DNA from: Leptolyngbyaceae cyanobacterium T60_A2020_046
Lineage (GTDB): Bacteria; Cyanobacteriota; Cyanobacteriia; Phormidesmidales; Phormidesmidaceae
Direction: 5' to 3'
DNA length: 41,686 bases
Assembly: GCA_015272155.1 (NCBI GenBank)
Contig: JACYME010000123.1
Location: 1 to 41,686 of the forward strand
Position numbers and translations under genes: made by a program
Shown here: positions 1 to 7,454 of the stretch, in pieces
How positions within the stretch are numbered: the stretch's first letter is position 1
Layout of the letters: the number at the start of each line of letters is the position of its first letter
The notes under the pieces: generated by a model
Seen by the model: the letters and a program-made list of their open reading frames with translations, nothing else
Databases searched by the model: none
Told to the model about the DNA's origin: nothing

Positions 1-248
1 TGGTGGCTGAAATTCAGCGCGCAACGGGGCTAGAGGCGGCGATCGTCGATGTCAATGACTTGGGAGCGGTTAAGATATTGGCATCAACCCCTGGCATCAA
101 TGCCCAGCAGTTGACCCAGGCACTCATTGATAACCCGGCGGGTAATGCTGATGAGCAGACGCCGTTAGTGTTGGTGCGGCCTCAGTCTGCTAGTGCTGGG
201 GAGCCTGGTTCGGTTCCTGAGTCGGGGCAATCGCCACAGGAAGGTTGA
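1..248 (+). CDS. Coenzyme F420-0:gamma-glutamyl ligase-like protein, C-terminal fragment
   Basis: Only the last 80 or so residues are in the window; the reading frame is open to the left edge, so the true start lies outside. The fragment holds IVDVNDLGAVKILAS and later NPAGNADEQTPLVLVRP, which I recognise from the C-terminal part of CofE-like (F420-0:L-glutamate ligase domain) proteins that are common in cyanobacteria. In F420 producers CofE adds glutamate to the deazaflavin cofactor; most cyanobacteria are not known for F420, so the substrate of this version is uncertain. The final 20 residues are Ser/Pro/Gly rich and probably disordered. The gene ends 51 bases before the GNAT gene on the same strand. 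The family call rests on remembered motif similarity, not an alignment. Confidence 0.55.
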   Translation, partial: VAEIQRATGLEAAIVDVNDLGAVKILASTPGINAQQLTQALIDNPAGNADEQTPLVLVRPQSASAGEPGSVPESGQSPQEG

Positions 249-299
249 CCGTTAAGGTTGTGCCGTCATTGATGCGTCATCCACGCAAGAGCTGCTTTC

Positions 300-1565
300 A
301 TGGCCCACTCTGATTCTGATTACGCTGAACTTCACCTGCGATCGCTCTATCCGCGCGATTTGGAGTATCCCATGCAGTGGGGCGATCGCAGCTTGGTGAT
401 TACAGATCCGCTGCAAAAGGCGATCGGCGAAGAGGGGCTCACCGTGCAACAGCTCGCCGCTTGGTGGAAGCGACTGGGAAATCTGGCGCTACCCAATCAG
501 CCCAAGTGGTCGGGCTTTGTCGCTGAAATTGGCGACCAGCCCTGCGGCCTCATCGAAATTTTGCCCTTCAACCGTACCCGCAGCACGTGGCGGGTTAAGC
601 GGGTGGTTGTGAATCCTTTGGCGGTGCCTGCCAGCGGCGAAGGCCCCCTTGATCTCGTGGGGACGCAGCTTTTGCGCCATTGCTTCGAGGCGGTTTGGGA
701 AGCTCGCATGTGGCTCGTTGAGGTGGATATCCAGCACACTACAGCCCTCGCCCTCTACCGCCAAAATGGCTTTCAACCCCTCGCCCAGGTCACCTACTGG
801 GAAATCTCCGCCGAGGCGCTGACAGATTTGGCCCAGCGCGAGCCTGATTTACCGAACCTGATGGCGGTCAGCAATGCCGATGCCCAATTGCTCTACCAGC
901 TCGACACCGCCGCCATGCCGCCCCTGATGCGTCAGGTGTTTGATCAGCAAATTCAAGACTTTAAGACAGACCCGCTGCACGGTTTTGCCAGCACAACGGT
1001 GCAGTGGATGCAACGGGTGAATGTGCAGCGGGGGTATGTGTTTGAGCCCCAGCGCAAGGCCGCGATCGGGCGCTTTGAACTCACCGCCTGCCAAGATGGA
1101 CGGCGCTTCCACACCGCAGAGCTGACGGTGCATCCGGCTTACACTTGGCTCTACCCCGAAATTATGGGGCACATGGCGCGGCTGTTGCAGGCGTTTCCGG
1201 CGGCTCCTCTGCGGCTGACTTCCCACGACTACCAGCCCGAGCGAGAGGATTATCTGACTCAAATCCACGCCGAGCCCGTTGATCGCACGCTGATGATGTC
1301 GCGATCGGTGTGGCACAAGGTTCGCGAGTCCAAACCCCTTAGTCTAGAAGGGCTCCAGCTTCCTGATGTGTTGCCGGGGCTCCAGCCCGCTGGCAAGCCG
1401 ATGCCCGGTAGCCGACTCTCGTGGCAGCGGCACCCCAAGCCTGATACCAAAGAGGAGGCGCGCCCCTCAACACCCCCGGTGGAACCGCCCTGCCTGGGTT
1501 CAGAGCGGGCCAACTCGGTGGACCCTAAATCACGCCCCGATCATCTGTCTGGGGAGTCGTGGTAG
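300..1565 (+). CDS. Two-domain GNAT-family N-acetyltransferase
   Basis: A 421-residue protein. Residues about 10-170 look like a GNAT fold: a mid-domain strand followed by RVKRVVVNPLA, a long helix, then TALALYRQNGF, the usual C-terminal end of an acetyl-CoA-binding domain. Residues about 185-350 look like a second, more divergent GNAT-like half (RGYVFEPQRKAAIGRFEL, then a helix with MGHMARLLQ). The last 60 residues are Pro/Ser/Arg rich and likely disordered. Substrate is unknown. The ATG at 300 is the only good start and has no strong ribosome binding site. The gene sits between the CofE-like fragment and ruvX on the same strand, with 18 bases before ruvX, so it is probably co-transcribed with the ruvX-DUF3727-mltG run. 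Confidence 0.75.
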   Translation: MAHSDSDYAELHLRSLYPRDLEYPMQWGDRSLVITDPLQKAIGEEGLTVQQLAAWWKRLGNLALPNQPKWSGFVAEIGDQPCGLIEILPFNRTRSTWRVKRVVVNPLAVPASGEGPLDLVGTQLLRHCFEAVWEARMWLVEVDIQHTTALALYRQNGFQPLAQVTYWEISAEALTDLAQREPDLPNLMAVSNADAQLLYQLDTAAMPPLMRQVFDQQIQDFKTDPLHGFASTTVQWMQRVNVQRGYVFEPQRKAAIGRFELTACQDGRRFHTAELTVHPAYTWLYPEIMGHMARLLQAFPAAPLRLTSHDYQPEREDYLTQIHAEPVDRTLMMSRSVWHKVRESKPLSLEGLQLPDVLPGLQPAGKPMPGSRLSWQRHPKPDTKEEARPSTPPVEPPCLGSERANSVDPKSRPDHLSGESW

Positions 1566-1583
1566 GCTAACCCTCAGCGCAGC

Positions 1584-2087
1584 ATGGACGCGGGCCACGC
1601 CCCAAAGGATATGGAGCAAACCTCGGCACTGGGGTTGGATATTGGACACAAGCGCATTGGGGTGGCCGGGTGCGATCGCCTCGGGTTACTGGCAACGGGG
1701 TTGACCACGCTGAAGCACACCTCCTTTCAGGATGTGGTGGCCCAGCTCGCGGCCCTGGCGAGGGAGCGGCAGGTGCAGGTGCTGGTGGTGGGGTTACCTT
1801 ACACCATGAACGGCGAGGTGGGTAAACAGGCGCGCCGAGTGCAATCTTTTGCCCGTCGTCTCTCCGAAGCGTTGAACTTGCCTGTAGAGTATGTGGATGA
1901 GCGGCTAACCTCCTTTCAGGCGGAACAAATGCTTCTCTCTGAGGGGCGATCGCCCTCTCGTCACAAAGGACTGATTGACCGCAAAGCCGCTGCCATCATT
2001 TTGCAGCAATGGCTTGATCAGCGGGTTTCACCGCGATCGCGGCAGTCTGCCCCCCTTCCCGATACCGTTTCAGGAGACCCTGAATGA
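1584..2087 (+). CDS. ruvX: Putative pre-16S rRNA nuclease / Holliday junction resolvase RuvX (YqgF family)
   Basis: An RNase H-fold nuclease of 167 residues. The N-terminal strand motif LGLDIGHKRIGVA carries the first acidic active-site residue, VVGLPYTMNGEVGKQ follows, then YVDERLTS and IDRKAAAIILQ supply the other conserved acidic positions. Family members mature the 5' end of 16S rRNA in E. coli and have also been proposed to resolve Holliday junctions. The ATG at 1584 gives a 9-residue extension compared with a second in-frame ATG at 1611, which is an equally plausible start. Its stop overlaps the next start in an ATGA, so translation of the DUF3727 gene is probably coupled to it. The order ruvX, DUF1292-like gene, mltG is also found in Bacillus. 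Confidence 0.92.
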   Translation: MDAGHAPKDMEQTSALGLDIGHKRIGVAGCDRLGLLATGLTTLKHTSFQDVVAQLAALARERQVQVLVVGLPYTMNGEVGKQARRVQSFARRLSEALNLPVEYVDERLTSFQAEQMLLSEGRSPSRHKGLIDRKAAAIILQQWLDQRVSPRSRQSAPLPDTVSGDPE

Positions 2088-2650
2088 CTTTTTCTGAATC
2101 CACTCAGGACGGCCACACCATTGCGCTAAAGGATGAGTTTGGGCGATCGCTCCTGTGTCAAGTTGAACAAGAATTTGAGATCCAAGGCCGACACTATGCC
2201 TTGCTCTTACCCGTCGATACTCCGGTAGAAATCTTCAGTTGGTGTGAAACCGAGTCTGGCGAAGAAGAGGAACTCGTTGATGTCGATGAAGACGAAATTG
2301 ATGAACTCTTCCCCACGGCGCGCGCCGTTTTGGCAGAGCACGAGCTCAGCCTCCAGCGCACTGCTGTTACCCTGACCGTCGCGGGCGAGTTGCCTGAAGC
2401 AGAAGAAGAGAACTGCTTCACCCTTGAAATCGACGACGAAGACGGCGATGGGGACAGCAAAGACGAAGAATTTCAAATCCTGGCAACTTTTTTTCATCAA
2501 GACGTCGAATACAACGTCTGTACGCCCGTTGATCCGCTACTGATCTTCGCCCAAGTTACCCAAACAGGCGAAGCCCAGATCATTCCCCCCGAAGAGTTTG
2601 AGCGCCTGCGCCCAGAGATTGAGTCTGCGCTCTTTGATGCGGTGGAATAG
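2084..2650 (+). CDS. DUF3727 protein with DUF1292-like halves
   Basis: A 188-residue acidic protein. The first half (HTIALKDEFGRSLLCQVE... YALLLPVDTPVEIF) resembles the small DUF1292/YrzB proteins that lie next to ruvX in Firmicutes. The second half (FQILATFFHQDVEYNVCTP to LIFAQV) repeats a related pattern, so the protein may be a two-lobed version. The linker is very rich in Asp and Glu (residues about 62-75 and 105-130). No catalytic motif is visible and the function is unknown. The start codon overlaps the ruvX stop (ATGA), and mltG begins 34 bases after its stop. Position between ruvX and mltG suggests a housekeeping role linked to RNA processing or the cell envelope; this is inference from context only. 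Confidence 0.8.
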   Translation: MTFSESTQDGHTIALKDEFGRSLLCQVEQEFEIQGRHYALLLPVDTPVEIFSWCETESGEEEELVDVDEDEIDELFPTARAVLAEHELSLQRTAVTLTVAGELPEAEEENCFTLEIDDEDGDGDSKDEEFQILATFFHQDVEYNVCTPVDPLLIFAQVTQTGEAQIIPPEEFERLRPEIESALFDAVE

Positions 2651-2684
2651 GACGGTTTGCAATTGCTGAATTCAGTCTTGCTGC

Positions 2685-3767
2685 ATGGCTTCTCGGCTTT
2701 CTAAAATACTGTTTTTTGTGCTGCTGCTGCCCGTTGCGATGGGGGTGGCGGGCTGGCAAGGCTGGGCTTGGTGGAGCTGGGCCACTGCGCCTGTTCTGCC
2801 GATGAGTTCAGAGGCTGAGGGCGAGCCAATTCAGATCCAAATTCCCGCCGGAACCCCGGGCCAACAGATTGGCAACGATTTGGAAGTTGCCGGGCTGATC
2901 CGATCGCGTTTGGCCTGGAATCTGTGGAGCCGTTGGAAAGCGTTTCGAGATCCGGCGGGCAGCTATCAGGCTGGCACCTACGAAATTGCCCCAACTCAGC
3001 CCCTTGCAGATATTGCTGAAACGATTTGGCGCGGGGATGTACTGCAAACTAGCTTCACTATTCCCGAGGGGTGGAACCGGGAGCAAATGGCCGCAGCCCT
3101 GGAAGAACGAGGATTCTTTTCCGCCGATGCGTTTTTGGTGGCGACCCAGACGATTCCCCGCGATCGCTACCCTTGGTTACCGGCGGATCTACCCCACCTT
3201 GAGGGCTTTCTCTACCCCGACACCTATCAGATTCCGCCGGAGTCGCTGACGCCTGAGCAGGTCGTTGATCTGATGCTGAGCCGCTTTGAGTCGGTGGCGT
3301 TGCCCGTGTATCAGCAGGCCAGCAGTCGGTTTTCCCTGAAGGACTGGGTGACCCTTGCAAGTATTGTTGAAAAGGAATCTGTCGTGGCGGAAGAGCGATC
3401 GCAAATTGCCGCTGTCTTTAATCGCCGCCTTGAAGAGTCCATCCCCCTTGGGGCTGACCCAACTGTGGAATACGGCCTCGGCATTCGTCAAACCCGCGAG
3501 CAACCCCTCACCTTTGCTCAGGTTGAAACGCCATCCCCCTATAACACCTACCTCAACCCAGGTCTCCCGCCGACCCCTATCGCCAGCCCTGGCCTCGCCA
3601 GCCTAGAGGCCAGCCTTGACCCACCCGAAACCGAATATCTTTATTTCGTGGCTCGCTATGATGGCACCCATGTCTTCAGCCGCACCCTCGCGGAGCACGA
3701 GGCGGCCCAGGCCCAGATTCGTGACGCCATTGATGCAGAACAGCAATCCAATGGGCAGTCTGAGTAG
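2685..3767 (+). CDS. mltG: Endolytic transglycosylase MltG (YceG family)
   Basis: MltG cuts nascent glycan strands at the outer face of the inner membrane and is thought to act as a terminator of peptidoglycan polymerisation. The 360-residue product has one N-terminal membrane segment (residues about 7-30), a LysM-like region (IQIPAGTPGQQIGNDL), then the YceG domain with LEGFLYPDTY and the catalytic motif LASIVEKES (conserved Glu near residue 229), followed by DPTVEYGLG and PYNTY near the C-terminus. Length matches the family (about 340 in E. coli). It is the third gene of the ruvX-DUF3727-mltG run. Two further glycan-active enzymes, a class A PBP and a Slt, lie elsewhere in this window. Confidence 0.95.
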   Translation: MASRLSKILFFVLLLPVAMGVAGWQGWAWWSWATAPVLPMSSEAEGEPIQIQIPAGTPGQQIGNDLEVAGLIRSRLAWNLWSRWKAFRDPAGSYQAGTYEIAPTQPLADIAETIWRGDVLQTSFTIPEGWNREQMAAALEERGFFSADAFLVATQTIPRDRYPWLPADLPHLEGFLYPDTYQIPPESLTPEQVVDLMLSRFESVALPVYQQASSRFSLKDWVTLASIVEKESVVAEERSQIAAVFNRRLEESIPLGADPTVEYGLGIRQTREQPLTFAQVETPSPYNTYLNPGLPPTPIASPGLASLEASLDPPETEYLYFVARYDGTHVFSRTLAEHEAAQAQIRDAIDAEQQSNGQSE

Positions 3768-3931
3768 GCATGTTTAACCCGCTCTGTTGGGAGCGGTGAA
3801 CCCCGTGACGAAGCTGTCCCGGCGGCGCAGGGTAGGCCAGCACAGCGGGGGTGAGGCCAGCACTGGGGTGCTCTGCACCGATATGATGCTATCGATATCC
3901 AACGTTAAGTCTGTACGAGGCGAAGCAAACT
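3768..3931 (+). promoter_or_regulatory. Spacer between mltG and yqeG with a short GC-rich direct repeat
   Basis: This 164-base gap contains two copies of GGCCAGCAC followed by a G-run (starting near 3835 and 3855). Its 3' part is less GC rich and likely carries the promoter for the HAD phosphatase gene. No clear -35/-10 pair could be chosen by eye. Confidence 0.25.
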
Positions 3932-4453
3932 ATGACCTGGGGGAAATTGTTACAGCCCGATGTGGTATTGGGCGAACCCGTGTTGGGGCTCACCCCCGAT
4001 CGCATTCGTGCCTATGATCTCGATGGCTTGATTTTGGACGTGGATGAAACCCTTGTTCCCCTTCGGGAAGCCCAAACTTCTCCAGAGGTGCAGACCTGGA
4101 TCAACCAGCTCAAGCCCTGTGTGTCGCTGTGGCTCGTGAGCAACAACCTAAATGAAAACCGCATCCGCCGTATTGGTGAAAGCATCGGCGTGCCCTATAT
4201 GACGGGGGCAGGTAAACCCTCGCGACGCAAACTCCGGCGCGCGGTGGAAGCGATGCAGATGCCCGTTGAGCGGGTGGCGATGGTGGGCGATCGCCTGTTT
4301 ACCGATGTCCTGGCGGGGAATCGGCTGGGCCTGTTTACCATCTTGGTAGAGCCGATGGTCAGCCCGATGGGAACCGCGAGTAAGCCCGTCGTGCGATCGC
4401 TCGAAGTCTGGCTCTCCCAACGGCTTGGGGTCTCGCTCCAATCCTCTCCCTAG
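3932..4453 (+). CDS. YqeG-family HAD IIIA-type phosphatase
   Basis: A 173-residue HAD-superfamily protein. Motif I is LDVDETLVP (nucleophile and acid/base Asp), motif II is VSNN, motif III is the Lys in GKPSRRKLRRA and motif IV is MVGDRLFTDVLAGNRLG. The combination and the short length without a large cap domain match the YqeG / class IIIA family, whose members include mitochondrial phosphatidylglycerophosphate phosphatases (Gep4/PTPMT-like role); in cyanobacteria a role in phosphatidylglycerol synthesis is plausible but unproven here. Its TAG stop lies in a CTAG that is also the stop of the convergent downstream gene, so the two coding regions share bases 4450-4453. Confidence 0.88.
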   Translation: MTWGKLLQPDVVLGEPVLGLTPDRIRAYDLDGLILDVDETLVPLREAQTSPEVQTWINQLKPCVSLWLVSNNLNENRIRRIGESIGVPYMTGAGKPSRRKLRRAVEAMQMPVERVAMVGDRLFTDVLAGNRLGLFTILVEPMVSPMGTASKPVVRSLEVWLSQRLGVSLQSSP

Positions 4454-4974
4454 TTCATCGGTAGATAGGTTGGCGCAACATTCTCGGGCCGATACCCAGC
4501 GGAGATACAGCGGCTAAGGGACTCATTGGTGCTCAGGTTTCCGGTTTCTGCCAGGCCCACCACACAGTCTGAGTAGCGCACGGGCAGCAGGCTGCGGTGG
4601 CAGCGGGTCAAAACCGCGCGCGAATCGGGAACGGGCAAAGCGTCGTGAATATTGGCCACGCAGGTCGCCACTTCGGGGGGACGCCGATCTCGACTACAGG
4701 CCGACAAGGCATCCCTCGGTGCGATCGCGCTGACCTCAGCCACCCTAGCCACACAGCCCGATACCTCCGTAGGGCGAAAGGCCAAGGCACAAGCGGCAGC
4801 GGCGGTTTCGCCATCAATGCCCAGGCCCACCAAGTCTGCCGCGCACCGACTGTAGTCATTCGCGATCGCCCGCGACGCCGTCAGTGGAGCCACGCCACCC
4901 ACTAGCAGCCCTGCGGTGATGATCTGTAGCGCAGACCACCGGATGCTTTTGAGAGACACAAGAGAATGAATCAT
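4450..4974 (-). CDS. Exported cysteine-repeat protein, function unknown
   Basis: Not a family I can name. Residues about 1-38 form a signal peptide ending near SRAIA, so the mature chain is predicted to be periplasmic or secreted. The mature part has eight cysteines in four tandem units of about 30 residues: Cys, then 17, 18, 19 or 18 residues, then Cys, then exactly 11 residues before the next unit's first Cys. The 11-residue stretches resemble each other (ALAFRPTEVSG, SRDRRPPEVAT, HRSLLPVRYSD, ISAGYRPENVA). The regular spacing suggests a small helical repeat with two cysteines per unit, probably disulfide bonded. I prefer the ATG at 4974 over an upstream in-frame TTG at 4980. The gene converges on yqeG with a shared stop region and is divergent from dxs. 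Confidence 0.7.
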   Translation of the reverse strand: MIHSLVSLKSIRWSALQIITAGLLVGGVAPLTASRAIANDYSRCAADLVGLGIDGETAAAACALAFRPTEVSGCVARVAEVSAIAPRDALSACSRDRRPPEVATCVANIHDALPVPDSRAVLTRCHRSLLPVRYSDCVVGLAETGNLSTNESLSRCISAGYRPENVAPTYLPMN

Positions 4975-5209
4975 GGGCAAAGATTAACGGTTATATCGCT
5001 TCTTAACGGTTTAATACGAGGGAACAAGCCGTGTGAAGGCCCATTTACGATTATCCTTGAAGACTCTCTCTGTAGATCTGCTTAAGATCTTCCTACAGAT
5101 TCCGACTTTCTGATCAGACCTTTCGCGACCCGAGTCTGGATAACAAATCCTCTACAGTTAAGAGAGTAACTCAAACATCACATTGGCATGACTTCGAGGG
5201 CATTTCACC
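4975..5209. promoter_or_regulatory. Divergent promoter region between the cysteine-repeat gene and dxs
   Basis: This 235-base spacer is AT-richer than its neighbours and separates two genes transcribed away from each other, so it should hold both promoters. No known operator was recognised. The dxs start is preceded by an AT-rich stretch and a weak GAGGG-like element. Confidence 0.4.
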
Positions 5210-7126
5210 ATGCATCTGAGTGACATAACTCATCCCAACCAGCTCCACGGGCTATCGATCCATCAGTTGGAGCAAATTGCCCGCCAAATTCGGGAAAAGC
5301 ACCTAGAAACCGTGGCTGCGAGTGGAGGGCACCTGGGGCCTGGGCTGGGCGTTGTGGAGTTGACCCTGGCGCTCTATCAAACCCTCGATCTTGATCGAGA
5401 CAAAGTCGTTTGGGATGTGGGCCACCAAGCCTACCCCCACAAACTCATTACCGGACGCTATAGCCAGTTTCATACCCTGCGGCAAAAGGACGGCGTGGCA
5501 GGCTACCTGAAACGATCGGAAAGCCGCTTTGACCACTTTGGCGCAGGCCACGCCTCTACCAGCATTTCTGCCGCGCTGGGCATGGCGCTTGCCCGTGATG
5601 CTCGGGGCGAAGACTTTAAAGTTGCTGCCATCATTGGCGATGGCGCATTGACAGGCGGCATGGCCTTAGAGGCTATCAACCACGCTGGACACTTGCCCCA
5701 CACCAACCTGTTGGTGGTGCTCAACGACAACGAAATGTCGATTTCGCCCAACGTGGGTGCAATTCCGCGCTACCTCAACAAGATGCGCCTCAGCCCACCG
5801 ATGCAGTTCCTCACAGATAACCTGGAGGAGCAGTTTAAGCATCTGCCCTTTGTGGGCGAGTCGCTCTCGCCAGAACTGAGTCGCGTCAAGGAGGGCATGA
5901 AGCGCCTTGCAGTGCCCAAAGTCGGCGCAGTGTTTGAAGAACTGGGCTTTACCTACATGGGGCCGGTGGATGGTCACAATTTGAGTGAACTGCTCGCCAC
6001 CTTCAAGGAAGCCCACAAAATTCAAGGGCCGGTGTTGGTGCATGTGGCGACGGTGAAGGGCAAGGGCTATGCGATCGCAGAGAAGGATCAGGTCGGCTAT
6101 CATGCCCAGTCTCCCTTTGACTTAACAACGGGCAAAGCCAAACCCTCCAAGACACCCAAACCACCTTCCTATTCCAAGGTTTTTGGCAATACCCTGACCA
6201 AGCTGGCGGAGGATAACCCCGCTGTGCTGGGCATCACGGCGGCCATGGCAACGGGCACGGGCCTCGATATTCTCTGCAAAAAGCTGCCCCAGCAATACAT
6301 TGATGTAGGGATTGCCGAGCAGCATGCGGTCACCCTGGCGGCGGGCCTCGCAGCGGAGGGCATGCGCCCAGTCGTGGCGATTTATTCCACCTTCCTCCAA
6401 CGCGCCTTTGACCAAATCATCCACGACGTGTGCATCCAAAAGCTGCCCGTGTTTTTCTGCCTCGATCGTGCGGGTATTGTGGGCGCAGACGGCCCCACCC
6501 ACCAAGGCATGTACGACATTGCCTATCTGCGATCGATCCCCAACATGGTGCTGATGGCTCCAAAGGACGAGGCTGAACTTCAGCGGATGATGGTCACGGG
6601 TATTGAGTACACTACCGGCCCAATCGCGATGCGTTATCCCCGAGGCAGTGGCGTCGGCGCACCGCTCATGGAAGAGGGCTGGGAACCTTTGCTCATTGGC
6701 AAAGCGGAGGTGTTGCGCCACGGTGACGATGTGCTGATTTTGGGCTATGGCTCGATGGTGTATCCGGCACTGCAAACGGCGGAAATCCTCAGCGAGCATG
6801 GTCTGGAAGCTACGGTGATCAACGCCCGCTTTGCAAAGCCCATTGATGAGGATCTGATTTTGCCTTTGGCCAAGCAGATTGGCCGTGTGGTGACGATGGA
6901 AGAGGGCTGTATTATGGGCGGCTTTGGCTCTGGGGTGGCAGAAGCGCTGCTAGATGCCCAAGTATCGGCGTCGGTGCTGCGGCTTGGTATTCCCGATGTG
7001 CTGGTGGATCATGCCACGCCGGATCAGTCTAAGGTGGAGCTGGGCTTGACGCCATCGCAAATGGCGGAGACGATTCTGGCTCGCTTTCAGGTTGGGCAAC
7101 CAGCTGTGAGCTTGCAGCAGTCTTAA
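5210..7126 (+). CDS. dxs: 1-deoxy-D-xylulose-5-phosphate synthase
   Basis: Dxs joins pyruvate and glyceraldehyde 3-phosphate, using thiamine diphosphate, in the first step of the MEP isoprenoid pathway that feeds carotenoids, the phytol chain and quinones. The 638-residue length is normal. Visible motifs: [10 protein letters not shown] with His41, GAGHASTS with His114, the ThDP motif GDGALTGG (143-150) leading to LNDNEMSIS, the glutamate of [13 protein letters not shown] (Glu370) and YPRG. The start [16 protein letters not shown] is as in other cyanobacterial Dxs proteins. It is a single-gene unit: a strong intrinsic-terminator-like palindrome follows the stop by about 60 bases, and the next gene converges on it. 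Confidence 0.98.
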   Translation: MHLSDITHPNQLHGLSIHQLEQIARQIREKHLETVAASGGHLGPGLGVVELTLALYQTLDLDRDKVVWDVGHQAYPHKLITGRYSQFHTLRQKDGVAGYLKRSESRFDHFGAGHASTSISAALGMALARDARGEDFKVAAIIGDGALTGGMALEAINHAGHLPHTNLLVVLNDNEMSISPNVGAIPRYLNKMRLSPPMQFLTDNLEEQFKHLPFVGESLSPELSRVKEGMKRLAVPKVGAVFEELGFTYMGPVDGHNLSELLATFKEAHKIQGPVLVHVATVKGKGYAIAEKDQVGYHAQSPFDLTTGKAKPSKTPKPPSYSKVFGNTLTKLAEDNPAVLGITAAMATGTGLDILCKKLPQQYIDVGIAEQHAVTLAAGLAAEGMRPVVAIYSTFLQRAFDQIIHDVCIQKLPVFFCLDRAGIVGADGPTHQGMYDIAYLRSIPNMVLMAPKDEAELQRMMVTGIEYTTGPIAMRYPRGSGVGAPLMEEGWEPLLIGKAEVLRHGDDVLILGYGSMVYPALQTAEILSEHGLEATVINARFAKPIDEDLILPLAKQIGRVVTMEEGCIMGGFGSGVAEALLDAQVSASVLRLGIPDVLVDHATPDQSKVELGLTPSQMAETILARFQVGQPAVSLQQS

Positions 7127-7189
7127 ACTCAGTTTGCTGCGATGGGCTGGGCGGCTAAGCGCTGTCGGTTCGTCGCATGGGTAAGAACC

Positions 7190-7227
7190 AAAAGCCCCTA
7201 GGGCGCGATCGCGCCCTAGGGGCTTTT
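7190..7227 (+). terminator. Perfect 38-bp palindrome, likely dxs terminator
   Basis: Bases 7190-7227 form a perfect, loop-less inverted repeat: arm AAAAGCCCCTAGGGCGCGA and its exact complement. One arm begins with AAAA and the other ends with TTTT, so it can work as an intrinsic terminator in both directions. A HIP1 core (CGCGATCGCG) lies exactly on the symmetry axis. Confidence 0.75.
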
Positions 7228-7403
7228 GCCTTGCGTGGCAATGGGGCAGATGTGCAAACGGTGTTCTGGCGATCGCTGTTGCAAAGACAGTTCTGTGACC
7301 CCGCGATCGCGTCAGGTGCCTTCACCCCAGCCTGTAGATGAGCCAAACCTGCTCCTTTTTCCCTTAATCAACAGAGAAAAAAGATGATGATTTATACACC
7401 CAC

Positions 7404-7441
7404 GCCCAGGATGATAGACCGATTCGTCTGTCATCCTGGGC
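7404..7441 (-). terminator. Strong hairpin at the end of the class II RNR gene
   Basis: GCCCAGGATGA at 7404-7414 pairs with TCATCCTGGGC at 7431-7441, with a further AGA/TCT pairing inside. It lies 13 bases beyond the reductase stop on the minus strand. A T-run on that strand comes only about 17 bases later, so this is a likely transcript 3' end or stabilising hairpin rather than a textbook terminator. The rest of the 7127-7454 spacer shows no gene. Confidence 0.5.
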
Positions 7442-7454
7442 ATGACTGTCAGCG

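Noticed and set aside
6122-6799. Long open frame of 225 codons antisense to dxs (and similar antisense frames, for example 14990-15673 and 849-1316)
   Set aside because: They mirror GC-rich codons of well-supported genes, have no family features or ribosome binding sites, and are shadow frames.
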